A DNA stretch of 64,000 bases from CAWAQA01 sp963784065 (GCA_963784065.1 CAWAQA010000003.1:1178001-1242000), one strand, 5' to 3'; numbered from the stretch's first letter, positions 51,119 through 63,100 are shown. Notes: generated by a model not told the origin, from the sequence alone. A program made the numbers and translations.

Positions 51119-51119
<1 letters not shown>
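49050..51119 (-). CDS. Large polytopic membrane protein with REP-derived insertions
   Basis: 689 residues; the ATG at 51119 shares a base with the carboxylase stop (TGATG). About 11-13 membrane helices are predicted, with an early loop DLGDPLLNAAVLEWSARHVP and WWNFPSFAPLSGVTAFTEHL, as in GT-C-fold or YfhO-like membrane glycosyltransferases. A periplasmic C-terminal domain contains LPMDEGFWNAPQQYLAVRGG and TVNGYSGYEPPHFQPLRRAI. Two segments are clearly repeat-derived: GPAEAGPYDGRAEAGSHDKP (about 194-213, coded by 50480-50540) and LPAEAGSHTAAGASRFRR (about 506-523, coded by 49540-49600). Both fall in loops. Function is unknown; a lipid-linked sugar transferase is the best guess. Confidence 0.82.
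49540..49597. repeat. REP pair inside the membrane-protein gene
   Basis: CTTCCGGCTTCAGCCGGAAG is a perfect palindrome at 49576-49595. A degenerate unit (CTCCTGAAGCGGGAAGCC) lies at 49544-49560. The pair is in frame and encodes LPAEAGSH-type residues in a loop of the protein. Confidence 0.8.
50492..50540. repeat. Second REP pair inside the membrane-protein gene
   Basis: GGGCCGGCTTCAGCCGGCCC is a perfect palindrome at 50521-50540, preceded by a partial unit GGAGCCGGCTTCAGC at 50493-50507. It is in frame with the host gene and encodes PAEAGPYDGRAEAGSH-type residues. Confidence 0.8.
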
Positions 51120-52669
<1,550 letters not shown>

Positions 52670-52697
52670 TCGTGTGGCAGTCACCCGGCCACAGGCC

Positions 52698-53351
52698 TCA
52701 GACTTTCGCCGCCTGCGCCTTTTCCCAGTCCTTCAGGAACCGCTCGAGACCGATGTCGGTGAGCGGGTGCTTGAAGCACTGCTCGATCACCGCGGCGGGC
52801 GCTGTGGCGACGTCGGCGCCCATGCGCGCCGCCTCGATGATGTGGATCGGGCTCCGCACGCTGGCGACGAGCACCTCGGTCGCGAACTCGAAGTTGTCGA
52901 AGACGTCGACGATCTCGCGCACCAGGTTCATCCCCGTCGCGCCGATGTCATCGAGCCGGCCGACGAAGGGGCTGACGTACGACGCGCCCGCCTTGGCCGC
53001 GAGCCACGCCTGCGTCGCCGAGAAGATCAGCGTGACGTTGACGCGCAGGCCTTCCGACGAGAGCGTCTTGCACGCCCTCACCCCGTCCTTGGTGAACGGG
53101 ACCTTGACGACAATGTGCTCGTCGATGCCGGCAAGGTCGCGGCCTTCGCGAATCATGCCGGTGTAGTCGGTCGCCACCACTTCGGCGCTGACCGGACCTT
53201 TCACCGTCTCGCAAATCTGCTTCAGGATCTTGCGGTAATCGCCCGCCTCCTTCGCCATCAGCGAAGGGTTGGTCGTGACGCCATCGAGGATGCCGAGCAC
53301 GGCCAGCCCCTCGATTTCCTTGAGATTCCCCGTGTCAACAAATAACTTCAT
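52698..53351 (-). CDS. fsa: Transaldolase-like fructose-6-phosphate aldolase
   Basis: 217 residues, the length of FSA/TalC-type short transaldolases. The start MKLFVDTGNLKEIEGLAVLG is diagnostic. DGVTTNPSLMAKEAGDYRKI, VSAEVVATDYTGMIREGRDL, HIVVKVPFTKDGVRACKTL (Schiff-base Lys in VVKVP), RVNVTLIFSATQAWLAAKAG, ASYVSPFVGRLDDIGATGMN and VLVASVRSPIHIIEAARMGA follow. The barrel and catalytic lysine are complete. It takes part in non-oxidative pentose phosphate metabolism or an aldol reaction on fructose 6-phosphate. FSA versus transaldolase cannot be decided by eye. It lies in a leftward series with the carboxylase beta gene. Confidence 0.93.
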   Translation of the reverse strand: MKLFVDTGNLKEIEGLAVLGILDGVTTNPSLMAKEAGDYRKILKQICETVKGPVSAEVVATDYTGMIREGRDLAGIDEHIVVKVPFTKDGVRACKTLSSEGLRVNVTLIFSATQAWLAAKAGASYVSPFVGRLDDIGATGMNLVREIVDVFDNFEFATEVLVASVRSPIHIIEAARMGADVATAPAAVIEQCFKHPLTDIGLERFLKDWEKAQAAKV

Positions 53352-53401
53352 CGCGCACTCCCCGCTTCCAGCCGCCCACGCGTCCTGCCGATCGCCGGCT
53401 G

Positions 53402-54748
53402 CTACCGCGCCGTTTCCTCCACGCGTGCCGACGGCGCGCTCACGTTGCCGAGCGGCACGCGATCGTCAACCGCGACGACCGCGTAGACGTATCGTCCACC
53501 CGGGGTGACGGTGGTGTCGCGATAGCTGGCTTCGACAATCGGACCCGGCGTAAGCGGATGCAGTGTGGCATCGCCGGCCTCCCCGCGCAAGACCAGATAC
53601 CCGCCCAGATCGACGGCGTTGCTCGGCTCCCAGATCAGGTTGATGGCGCCTTCGCCCGCGACCGCCTCGGGTGCGGCCGGCGGCGGCGGCGGATAGATGT
53701 CCACCGCTCGCAGGCACGTGCGCAGCGATGCGTCGCTCTCGACGCCGCCGCGGATGGCCCGCACGCTGTAACACTTCTCGCGTTCGAATTCCAACGTGTC
53801 GGCAAGCGTGAACGCAGCGATCGGCGCCGGGTTCGCGGGCGCCGGCAGTGTCGCGCGCCACGGCTCGGCGGAGCGCACGGCGCCGGGCAGGACGAGCGGA
53901 TCGGGGGCCACCTCCACATACACGTTGTACAGCGTCGGACCGCGTGGCGTCGCCGGGGCGGCGGCGACCGGAACCACCGGCGTCACGTCTTCGAACGGCG
54001 GCGCCTCGATCGGGATCTCACGATCGAGCAGGAAACCCAGCAGTCCACCCGACGGCTGCCACTCGACAACGACCCTGGCGGGGTCATAGGCGACGGTCAT
54101 GCCGCCCGGCGGCTCGGGGATGTCGGTGAGCGTCACCTCGGCAGCCGCGCCCGGAGGACCGGGACGGTCGCGCGGGCCGAAGGGGATGGCAAGGTAGAAG
54201 CGCCGCATCGGCGGCGGCGCCGCCGGGATCGCCGGGGCGGGCGTCGCCACCGTCCGGCGCCGCGAAGCGGCGCGGCGCCAACGGCGGATCGACTCGGCCC
54301 TGCACGAGCTCGTCCGCGGAGAGCCTGTCGATAAGCGTCACGCTCGCACCCTGCACCGCGCCGGCGTCGAGATCGGCAGACACGGGCGGCGCGGGGGCGC
54401 CGGGCAGGGGCGCCGGGACGACAGGCACCGATCCGATCAACGTGCCGAGCTCGGCCCACCGCGCCTGCGGCGGCGGGACGCGGCCGGTATAGCCGTAGAT
54501 CTCCACGCGCAACACGTCCGCGGGAATCGACGCGTCGATGTTCTGCTGCGGCACGGTGAGCGTGACATAGACGTCGTTGCCGACGCGGCGCGCGGCGATG
54601 GTGTCGACCTGGGCAGGGATACGGACGATCGGCGCCAGCGGCGAGCCTCGCTTGCCGCAGCCGGCGGCCGCCAGCACACACACGCCCGCAACCACGGACC
54701 ACCGGAGCGCCAGGATCGGAGTGGGCGTTGGGAGGTGACCGGAAACCA

Positions 54749-54749
<1 letters not shown>
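53402..54749 (-). CDS. Lipoprotein with fibronectin type III-like domains, frame change near 54245
   Basis: About 449 residues. The ATG at 54749 shares a base with the regulator stop (TGATG); a GTG at 54752 is also possible. The lipoprotein signal ends VCVLAAAGCGKRGSPLAPIV. The first half has VDTIAARRVGNDVYVTLTVP and LRVEIYGYTGRVPPP. The frame changes after APRRFAAPD and resumes as TPAPAIPAAPPPMRRFYLAI. Two Fn3-like repeats follow, with PPFEDVTPVVPVAA, LYNVYVEVAPDPLVLPG, KCYSVRAIRGGVESDASLRT, NLIWEPSNAVDLGGYLVLRG and GGRYVYAVVAVDDRVPLGNV. The role is probably extracellular or periplasmic binding. This lipoprotein type recurs in acidobacterial genomes. Confidence 0.82.
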
Positions 54750-56380
<1,631 letters not shown>

Positions 56381-56431
56381 TTCAGGGTCTCCTCATCGGT
56401 CTGCACTTTTTTGTAGTTATGGAGAACGTGA

Positions 56432-56447
56432 CAAACAAAATTGTTTG
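56432..56447. promoter_or_regulatory. Palindrome between the regulator and the first HExxH gene
   Basis: CAAACAAAATTGTTTG (7-2-7 inverted repeat) lies 52 bases upstream of the NifA-like start and 142 bases upstream of the secreted HExxH protein. It is in an AT-rich patch unlike its surroundings, so it may be a transcription-factor site. No known family fits. Confidence 0.5.
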
Positions 56448-56588
56448 AAAGTTGCGCGGTGGCCAAGGAGTGCATTTTACAGGATCGACTTGGAATTGCC
56501 AGCAGGAACGCAACATCGGCGCCCGATGCTCATCGTGGCGCGCCGCTTGCGACTTTGGCGCCCAGGACTTCCGCCCACGGTAGGGACC

Positions 56589-57119
56589 ATGACCCATCGC
56601 TGCTTCGCCTCGCTGCTCGTTTTCGCTCTCGTGCTCGCCGCCATCGCGCCCGCTCGCGCCAACGACTTCCCGCGGCTGCGCACCGTTGATCGCAATGTCA
56701 GCGCCCTGCTGCAGGAAGGGCTCGCCAATTCCCCGTCGCTGCGGGCGCTGGTCGATCGGCTGGCCGGCGGCGACGTCGTCGTGTATCTGAAGTGCGAACG
56801 GCTGCCCCCGTACCTCGACGGACGGCTGACATTCGTGTCCGCCGCGGGCGGCTTCCGGTACGTCCTTGTCCTTCTCGCGTCGGACCGGCCGCCGCAGCGC
56901 AAGATCGCGGCGCTCGGGCACGAGCTGCAGCACGCCGTCGAGATCGCCGAACGGCCCGCGATCGTCGACCAGGCCTCGCTGGCCCGCGCCTACGCCGAAT
57001 TCGGGTTCGAGCGCCGGCCCGCAGTCTGGGGCGTGACGGCCTTCGACACGGTGGCGGCGATGGACGCCGGTGAGCAGATCCGGCGCGAAATCACGCGATC
57101 GGCCGGCGCCGACGACTGA
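56589..57119 (+). CDS. Secreted HExxH protein, paralog A
   Basis: 176 residues from the ATG at 56589. A signal peptide (MTHRCFASLLVFALVLAAIA ... ARA) is followed by a compact domain: NVSALLQEGLANSPSLRALV, GDVVVYLKCERLPPYLDGRL, FRYVLVLLASDRPPQRKIAA, then LGHELQHAVEIAERPAIVDQ. The last contains HELQH, a perfect HExxH zinc-protease motif. A possible third ligand is not obvious (E in a later RREI helix is a candidate). The gene at 57222 is a paralog with the same length and the same GHELQHAVE motif. The family is not one I recognise, and proteolytic activity is inferred only from the motif. The gene is divergent from the NifA-like regulator. Confidence 0.82.
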   Translation: MTHRCFASLLVFALVLAAIAPARANDFPRLRTVDRNVSALLQEGLANSPSLRALVDRLAGGDVVVYLKCERLPPYLDGRLTFVSAAGGFRYVLVLLASDRPPQRKIAALGHELQHAVEIAERPAIVDQASLARAYAEFGFERRPAVWGVTAFDTVAAMDAGEQIRREITRSAGADD

Positions 57120-57127
57120 AGGTAAAC

Positions 57128-57142
57128 TGATAATGGTTATCA
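57128..57142. promoter_or_regulatory. Fur-like box upstream of HExxH paralog B
   Basis: TGATAATGGTTATCA matches the 7-1-7 Fur consensus (TGATAAT-n-ATTATCA) at all but one arm position. It starts nine bases after the stop of paralog A (57119) and 80 bases before the paralog B start, a normal position for an operator. Confidence 0.65.
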
Positions 57143-57221
57143 ACTCCGGGGATGGCACATCTGAGCGCAGCGGACTCCGCGGGGCTCGAGGGTCGGGCAC
57201 CCAGGAAGGGTCGCAACGCTT

Positions 57222-57752
57222 ATGACGATGCTGCGCTCGGTAGTTCTCGTTGTTCTGTGCACAGGGCTGGCCGGGTCGCATGCCGAGGCCGCGGACGCCG
57301 GCGTTTCGGAGCGCATCCGGCCGACGGCCGCGTATATCGCGGCCTACCTGCGCGACGGCGTGGCCAACTCCTCCACGTTCCGGGCGCTCGTCACCCGGCT
57401 CGACGCCTCCGACGTCATCGTCTACGTGATCCCGGCCGACCTCGGCTCGCGCGTGCGCGGCCAGCTCAGATTCATGGGCGCGTCCCGCGGAACACGCTAT
57501 CTGCAGATCGAGATCGGGTGGCAGCTCGGCGAGGCCACGGCGATATCGGCCCTCGGCCACGAGCTGCAGCATGCGGTCGAAGTGGCAGATGCCCCGTGGG
57601 TGCAGGACGGCGCCTCGATGGAGCGCGAGTTCGTACGCATCGGGCATCCGTCCACGCCGGCGCGTTTCGGCGAGAGCGGCTACGACACATACGCCGCGGT
57701 CCAGGCCGGCGATCGCGTCTGGCGCGAGCTCGCCAGAGACGCGGACGATTGA
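57222..57752 (+). CDS. Secreted HExxH protein, paralog B
   Basis: 176 residues, the same length as paralog A. The signal peptide is MTMLRSVVLVVLCTGLAGSH. The domain mirrors paralog A: RPTAAYIAAYLRDGVANSST, FRALVTRLDASDVIVYVIPA, RFMGASRGTRYLQIEIGWQL, ATAISALGHELQHAVEVADA (HELQH), ending RVWRELARDAD. Conserved spots relative to paralog A include the GVANSSTFRALVTRLDASDV/GLANSPSLRALVDRLAGGDV pair and the C-terminal AGxxxxRE. An ATG at 57228 is an alternative start. The pair arose by tandem duplication. A Fur-like box precedes this copy only, so the two may differ in iron response. Confidence 0.82.
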   Translation: MTMLRSVVLVVLCTGLAGSHAEAADAGVSERIRPTAAYIAAYLRDGVANSSTFRALVTRLDASDVIVYVIPADLGSRVRGQLRFMGASRGTRYLQIEIGWQLGEATAISALGHELQHAVEVADAPWVQDGASMEREFVRIGHPSTPARFGESGYDTYAAVQAGDRVWRELARDADD

Positions 57753-57765
57753 GCAACCCCAGGGC

Positions 57766-57844
57766 GTGCGTCCGGCTGAAGCCGGCAGCCACAGGTGGTC
57801 GCCGCGTCCGGTCGTGGCTTCCGCCTTCAGGCGGAAGGACGCAC
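57766..57844. repeat. REPIN-like element: two REP units in inverted orientation
   Basis: The outer arms GTGCGTCC (57766-57773) and GGACGCAC (57837-57844) are perfect inverses. Inside them sit CCGGCTGAAGCCGG (57772-57785) and TTCCGCCTTCAGGCGGAA (57820-57837), separated by ~34 bp. This two-unit form is the classic REPIN layout. It lies between the convergent HExxH gene and hslU. Confidence 0.8.
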
Positions 57845-57886
57845 GTCGGCAGCTGGCGCAGTGTCAGTGCGGGAGTCGGGCGTCGA

Positions 57887-59276
57887 TCAGAGAATGTAGC
57901 GGGTCAGGTCTTCGTTCTTGACGATGTCCGCGAGCATGCGGTCGACGTAGCCTTCGTCGATCGTGATTGACAGTCCGACCGAGGTCGGGCGCGTCGAAGG
58001 ACAGCTCGTCGAGCAGCCGCTCCATGACGGTGTGGAGACGGCGGGCGCCGATGTTCTCGGTAATCTCGTTCACCCGCGCCGCGAAGTCGGCGATCCGCTC
58101 CACGCCGTCCGGCGTGAAGGTCAACGTCACCTCCTCCGTCCCGAGGAGCGCCATGTACTGCTTCACCAGCGCGTTGCGCGGCTCGGTGAGGATGCGCACG
58201 AAGTCGTCGCGCGTGAGCGGCTCGAGCTCGACGCGGATCGGGAACCGGCCCTGCAGCTCGGGGATGAGATCCGACGGCTTCGAGACGTGGAACGCGCCCG
58301 CGGCGACGAACAGGATGTGGTCGGTCTTGACCATGCCGTGCTTGGTGTTCACGGTGGTGCCTTCGACGATCGGCAGGATGTCGCGCTGCACACCCTCGCG
58401 GCTCACGTCGGGACCGTGGCCGCCGGCGGTGCTGTCGCGGCTCGCGATCTTGTCGATCTCGTCGATGAAAATGATGCCCGCCTGCTCGACGCGCTGGACG
58501 GCGGTGCGGCTCACCGACTCCATGTCCACCAGCTTGGCCTCTTCCTCGGCGACGAGGTGCTCGAACGCCTCCGGCACCTTCAGCCGCCGGCTCTTCGTGC
58601 GCCCCTGGAACATGTTGCCCATCATGTCCTTCAGGTTGACGCCGATCTCCTCGACCGACGTGCCGGCGATGATCTCGAAGGAGGGCATGGCATTCTCGCG
58701 CACGTCGAGCTCGACGACGCGGTCCTCGAGCCGGCCGGCGCGCAGCTGTTCGCGCATCCGCTCGCGCGTGCGGTTCGCCTGCTCGCGCACCGCCGCCGGA
58801 TCCTCACCGGGCGCCGAGGGCCGCGACGGCGGCAGCAGCAGGTCGAGCAGCCGCTCTTCCGCCGCCGCGCGCGCCTTGTCCTTGACCTCGTCGGCCTTCT
58901 CGGCGCGCACCATGTCCACGGCGAGCTCGACGAGATCGCGGACCATCGACTCGACGTCGCGCCCGACGTAGCCGACCTCGGTGAACTTCGACGCCTCCAC
59001 CTTGATGAACGGCGACTGCGCCAGGCGCGCGAGCCGCCGCGCGATCTCGGTCTTGCCGACGCCGGTCGGGCCGATCATCAGGATGTTCTTCGGCGTCACC
59101 TCTTCCGCCATGTCCTGCGGCAGGCGCTGGCGACGGATGCGGTTGCGCAGCGCGATCGCCACCGCGCGCTTCGCCTTGGCCTGCCCGATCACGTACTTGT
59201 CGAGCTCGGCGACGATCTCGCGCGGAGTGAGCGCGTGCGCCGATGTTGTCGTGCGTTCTGGTAGGAAGATTGCCAT
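57887..59276 (-). CDS. hslU: HslU ATPase subunit of the HslUV protease, frame change near 57976
   Basis: About 462 residues from the ATG at 59276 (an ATG at 59285 is an alternative). It unfolds substrates and feeds HslV. Motifs: TPREIVAELDKYVIGQAKAK, Walker A LMIGPTGVGKTEIARRLARL, ASKFTEVGYVGRDVESMVRD, an intermediate I-domain (about 115-240), Walker B AGIIFIDEIDKIA, LQGRFPIRVELEPL. As given, the frame breaks at LSFDAPDLG. Removing one C restores LSITIDEGYVDRMLADIVKN followed by EDLTRYIL and a TGA at 57887. The terminal RYIL is the HslV-docking tail, which confirms the repair. It lies 69 bases downstream of hslV. Confidence 0.95.
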
Positions 59277-59345
59277 GTGCCACATGCGGGGGCCGAGGTC
59301 CCCGTTCTACGAGTGCCGTCGCGCGCGGGCGGTAGGCCCCCGCGA

Positions 59346-59873
59346 TCATAATTCTTCGATGGTCAGATGAGGGTTCGTGTAGATGCAGATGTCTGCGGCG
59401 ATCCGCATCGACTCCTCGGCGATCTGGCGCGCGTTCAGCGCGCTGTGGCGCGACAGCGCCCGCGCCGCGGCCATCGCAAACGGTCCGCCCGATCCTACCG
59501 CCACGATCCCGTCGTCGGGCTCGATGAGGTCGCCGGTGCCCGACAGCAGGAACGTCGTCTTGCGGTCGGCCACGATCAGCATCGCCTCGAGACGGCGGAG
59601 GAGGCGATCGGTGCGCCAGTCGCGGGCGAGCTCGACCGCGGACCGTTCGAGGTTGCCGCGATACTGCTCGAGCTTCGATTCGAATCGGGAGAACAGCGCG
59701 AAGGAATCGGCGGCGGACCCGGCGAAGCCGGCAAGGATCGACTCGTTGTAGAGCCGACGAATCTTGCGGGCGCCCTGCTTCAGAACCGTGGTGCCGAGGG
59801 TCACCTGCCCGTCTCCGGCGAGCACCGTCCGGTCCTGGTGCCGCACGGCGAGGATGGTGGTAGCGTGTATCAC
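59346..59873 (-). CDS. hslV: HslV threonine protease subunit
   Basis: 175 residues. The N-terminal HATTILAVRHQDRTVLAGDG places the catalytic Thr at the pro-peptide junction. Further hallmarks are TVLKQGARKIRRLYNESILA, GFAGSAADSFALFSRFESKL, ARDWRTDRLLRRLEAMLIVA and GGPFAMAAARALSRHSA. It forms a dodecamer with HslU hexamers. It is the first gene of the hslVU operon; its upstream neighbour is the divergent PEGA gene. Confidence 0.96.
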   Translation of the reverse strand: MIHATTILAVRHQDRTVLAGDGQVTLGTTVLKQGARKIRRLYNESILAGFAGSAADSFALFSRFESKLEQYRGNLERSAVELARDWRTDRLLRRLEAMLIVADRKTTFLLSGTGDLIEPDDGIVAVGSGGPFAMAAARALSRHSALNARQIAEESMRIAADICIYTNPHLTIEEL

Positions 59874-60050
59874 TGGTCCCCAGTATGCCCCAGGGACGCC
59901 GTCAGGACGTCGGGGCCGTCAGCGCGGTGTGGCCTGCGCCGATGACAGGCCGGGAGGACGGGACGCAACGGGTGCCGCCTTTTCTCAATGTTTGTGCGCT
60001 CTCGCCGTGGCAACACTGTTGCTCAGTCACAGCGGTAGAGGAGTCGACAT

Positions 60051-60953
60051 ATGCCCCCGGTTCACATGCTGATCGCGGCCGCCATGCTGCTGACGGCGGC
60101 GCCACTGGCCTACGGCCAGGACACCCAGCAAGTCGAAGGACCTGAAGCGACCGCGCCACGCGCGCGCGTCGCGATTCCCCGTTCCCAGGCGCCGGCACCG
60201 GCGCCGTCGCAGTCGGCCGGAGTGGCTGACCCTGTGCGCCGGACGCCCCAGCGGAGGCCTGAGCGCGCCGTTGCGATCGCGCCGCCGGCGGCTGCCGTAC
60301 AGCCAGCGCCCGCGGCGGCGCCCGAGCGTGCGGCCGCGGCCGCCGACGACCAGCGGCAGCGGCGTGCGGAGCCGCGAGGCAGCCGGCCGCGTGGAGACAA
60401 TCCGCAGACGGGTGTTGCCGTGCCGCGAGGTTCCCATCGCCCGCCCTCGGGTACGAACAGAGGGGTGTATCGAAACGGCGGCGTCTACAGATCGGCGCCG
60501 CGCGGCTACAACACCTACAACAATTTCTACGTGTATCCGCGGCGCGCCTATCCATACGGGTATGGCGGGTTCGGCCTCGGCTACTTCTACTACGACCCGT
60601 ACCGCTGGTTCCCGGGCTCCTACGGCAGCGTCTACGGCGCCTACTACGGCGGACCCGCAGGCTATTACGGCGGTTATTACGGCGGCTACGGCGGGGGCTA
60701 CAACCCGGGCTACGGCTACGATGTGGGACAGTTGCGTCTGCAGGTGTCGCCGCGGCACGCGGAAGTCTACGTGGACGGTTACTACGCGGGCGTCGTGGAC
60801 GACTACGACGGCATCGCGCAGTCACTGACCCTCGAGTCGGGGCCCTACCGCGTCGAGCTGGTCGCCCCGGGCTACGAGCCGCTCGAGGTCAACGTGCGGA
60901 TCACGCCGGGGAACAAGGTCACGTATCGCGGAGAACTGCGCCCGCGACCGTAG
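60051..60953 (+). CDS. Secreted PEGA-domain protein with a Gly/Tyr-rich centre
   Basis: 300 residues; AGAGGAG lies seven bases upstream of the ATG at 60051. A signal peptide (MPPVHMLIAAAMLLTAAPLAYG) is followed by a Pro/Ala/Arg-rich segment to about residue 140. Next comes a Tyr/Gly-rich stretch of ~75 residues (FYVYPRRAYPYGYGGFGLGY, YYGGPAGYYGGYYGGYGGGY). The C-terminus is a PEGA domain: LRLQVSPRHAEVYVDGYYAG, GPYRVELVAPGYEPLEVNVR and a TPGNKVTYRGELRP end. PEGA domains sit on the surface or in the periplasm and are thought to bind other envelope components. The low-complexity middle may be disordered or self-associating. Confidence 0.85.
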   Translation: MPPVHMLIAAAMLLTAAPLAYGQDTQQVEGPEATAPRARVAIPRSQAPAPAPSQSAGVADPVRRTPQRRPERAVAIAPPAAAVQPAPAAAPERAAAAADDQRQRRAEPRGSRPRGDNPQTGVAVPRGSHRPPSGTNRGVYRNGGVYRSAPRGYNTYNNFYVYPRRAYPYGYGGFGLGYFYYDPYRWFPGSYGSVYGAYYGGPAGYYGGYYGGYGGGYNPGYGYDVGQLRLQVSPRHAEVYVDGYYAGVVDDYDGIAQSLTLESGPYRVELVAPGYEPLEVNVRITPGNKVTYRGELRPRP

Positions 60954-61081
60954 TCAGTGCAGCTGGCAGCAGGCAGTGCATGTAGTGCGGCGCGTCGGGG
61001 TGAACAGCGCAACGCTTCGACCCCGCGGCATCGAGCCACATTCACTGCCGGCCTGCCGGCTGCCCGGCTGCCGCGCTCACC

Positions 61082-62461
61082 TCACCCTCGCCGTTTCCGG
61101 AACACGAAATACAACGGAATGCCCGCCGCGATGATCAGCGCGCCCGCACCGGTGGGGCCAGGCGCGCGATAGAGGCCGTTCATCAGGATCGCCACGCTCG
61201 CGATCGCGTAAACCGCCGGCGCCACGGGATACCCAAGCGCCCTGAACGGGCGTTCCGCGTCCGGTTGCTTCGCGCGCAACACGAACAGCGCCACCACCGC
61301 CGCCCCCGAGAACAGGATGATCGCGAAGCCGGTGTAGGTGAGCAGCGCATCGGCCGTCGCGAACAGCACCAGCAGTGATGCCCACGCCGCCTGCGCGATG
61401 ATCGCGGCCGCCGGCGTGCGGTAACGCGGGTGCACGCTGGCCGCGCGCCGGAAGAACATGCCGTCGCGCGCCATCGCGAAGTAGACGCGAGGCCCGGCAA
61501 AGGTCATCGCGCTGATGCTCGCCAGCAGGCTGATGATCGAGACCACGCCCATGACGTTGCCGGCGGCGCTTCCGAGGAGCCGGTCGGCGATCACGTCGAG
61601 CACCGATCCCTGCACCTGCGCCAGCTCGTTGGCCGGCAGCACGTAGAGATACAGCGCGTTGAGCAGCAGATAGATCACGATGACGGTGCCGGTGCCGAGC
61701 GCGAGGGCGAGCGGCACGTTGCGACCCGGATCGCGGACCTCCTCGGCCACGTAGGCCGCGGCGTTCCACCCGGAATAGGTGAACATCACCGGGATGAGCG
61801 CGAGCAGCCAGTTGGCCGGCGGCACCGGCGCGGTCTGCACCAGGTTGGCGGCGTTGCCTTCGCCGAACGAGAAGCCGACGGCGATGAAGAGCACGAACGC
61901 GGCGACCTTCAGAACGGCGAGGACGTCGCTGACGACGCGGCCGGGGCCGACGCCGCGCAGGTGAATCCACGCCATGCCGAAGATGGCGGCGATGGCGACG
62001 ATGCGCTGCGGCGATACGCTCAGCTCGAGGATGCCGGGGACGAGCGGCAGCGTGAAGAACGGCGTCACGTCGCCCGCGGCCGGCACGAACCGTCCGAGGT
62101 AGAACGCGAGCACGCCGGCGCTGGCCGCCATCGCGCCGGAGAAGCCGGCGACGAACGAGGTCCAGCCGGTGAGGAAGGCGGCGAGCGGTCCGTAGGCTTC
62201 CTTCAGGTAGACGTACTCGCCACCGGCGCGCGGCCGCAGTGCGGCGAGCTCCGCGTACGCCATGGCGCCCGCGAAGGCGAGCAGGCCGCCGGCCACCCAT
62301 GTCGAGAGAAACAGGATGGCGCTGGGAACAGAAGCGGCAATCTGCGGCGGCGAGAAGAGGATGCCGCCGCCGATGACGTTGGAGACGATGATGGCTGCCG
62401 CATCGAGAGGCCCGAGGCGGCGTTCGAGCGTGGTCGAGGAGGGCGCGGTTTGGGTCGACAC
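61082..62461 (-). CDS. APC-family amino-acid permease
   Basis: 459 residues from a GTG at 62461. Twelve membrane helices are predicted. Family signatures: LDAAAIIVSNVIGGGILFSP (unwound TM1 substrate site), LAFAGAMAYAELAALRPRAG, GEYVYLKEAYGPLAAFLTGW, MFTYSGWNAAAYVAEEVRDP (TM6), and SAMTFAGPRVYFAMARDGMF. The overall pattern matches amino acid/polyamine/organocation transporters of the LAT-like branch. It is probably an inner-membrane antiporter or symporter; the substrate is unknown. No accessory gene is adjacent. Confidence 0.92.
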   Translation of the reverse strand: MSTQTAPSSTTLERRLGPLDAAAIIVSNVIGGGILFSPPQIAASVPSAILFLSTWVAGGLLAFAGAMAYAELAALRPRAGGEYVYLKEAYGPLAAFLTGWTSFVAGFSGAMAASAGVLAFYLGRFVPAAGDVTPFFTLPLVPGILELSVSPQRIVAIAAIFGMAWIHLRGVGPGRVVSDVLAVLKVAAFVLFIAVGFSFGEGNAANLVQTAPVPPANWLLALIPVMFTYSGWNAAAYVAEEVRDPGRNVPLALALGTGTVIVIYLLLNALYLYVLPANELAQVQGSVLDVIADRLLGSAAGNVMGVVSIISLLASISAMTFAGPRVYFAMARDGMFFRRAASVHPRYRTPAAAIIAQAAWASLLVLFATADALLTYTGFAIILFSGAAVVALFVLRAKQPDAERPFRALGYPVAPAVYAIASVAILMNGLYRAPGPTGAGALIIAAGIPLYFVFRKRRG

Positions 62462-62477
62462 GCCGGGATTATATGGG

Positions 62478-62572
62478 CAGTTCTTCGGTCTGCGGTCGGC
62501 AGTCTTCAGTCTTCGGTTGGGAAAACGGGTCGAGCAGCGCGGACCGGACAGCGTGGACCGAAGACCGACGAC
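62478..62572. repeat. GTCTTCxGTCTGCGG repeat before the permease gene
   Basis: Words 62478-62518 (TCTTCGGTCTGCGGTCGGCA and on) and 62538-62572 (ACCGAAGACCGACGACC) are approximate inverses. They resemble the element at 34585-34653. Confidence 0.45.
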
Positions 62573-62574
62573 CG

Positions 62575-63054
62575 CTATTCCGTCAGCAGCTCACGCCCGA
62601 TCTGCTGCTCCCCGAGCTTCACCCAGCTCCGCGAGCCGCTCTTGCCATAGATCTCGACCTTCGCGTCCACGAACTCGCGGTTCTGCAGCATCTGCAGGCG
62701 CGCCTGCGTGCCGGTATAGCCAAGGGTCGACCGCAGGACGATGGGGTTGGTCTTCGCGCCGGGCGCAAGGGCGTTCTGGCGCGGAATCGCCATCACGAAG
62801 TGCTCGCCCCACGCCTCCTGCTCGCCGACGCGGCGGAAGATGGCATTGAGCTGCACGCTGTCGACGGGATCCTCCGCGATGTTCTGAAGGCGGAGCGAGA
62901 CACTCGGCACGAGCTTGTTCTTCTGGCCTTCGACAATGCCGGCGTCGTACCAGCCCGTCTGCACGTCGGTGATCTGAACGGCCTTTTCGACGTCGACGCT
63001 CCTGCACGAGGCCCCGAGGACGGCGATCAACAGAACGGCGATGGCGCGGCTCAT
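62575..63054 (-). CDS. Lipoprotein, YcfL-like
   Basis: 159 residues from the ATG at 63054; the open frame extends five codons upstream. A short lipoprotein signal ends with the lipobox LGASC. The rest is a beta-rich domain: VQITDVQTGWYDAGIVEGQK, VPSVSLRLQNIAEDPVDSVQ, LNAIFRRVGEQEAWGEHFVM, GYTGTQARLQMLQNREFVDA, KVEIYGKSGSRSWVKLGEQQ. The pattern of strands with LRLQN and LNAIFRR resembles the YcfL family of small lipoproteins near peptidoglycan enzymes. I call it only on fold impression. A gene for another envelope protein lies upstream in the same direction. Confidence 0.75.
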   Translation of the reverse strand: MSRAIAVLLIAVLGASCRSVDVEKAVQITDVQTGWYDAGIVEGQKNKLVPSVSLRLQNIAEDPVDSVQLNAIFRRVGEQEAWGEHFVMAIPRQNALAPGAKTNPIVLRSTLGYTGTQARLQMLQNREFVDAKVEIYGKSGSRSWVKLGEQQIGRELLTE

Positions 63055-63100
63055 GTCTCCATTAGACACCGCTGACGCGCGAAGGGGGAAGTGGGCCCCT

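Noticed and set aside
56450..56588. Sigma-54 promoter upstream of the HExxH gene
   Set aside because: TTGGAATTGCCAGCAGG resembles a -24/-12 site, but the GG-to-GC spacing is wrong. The nearby NifA-like regulator made it worth testing.
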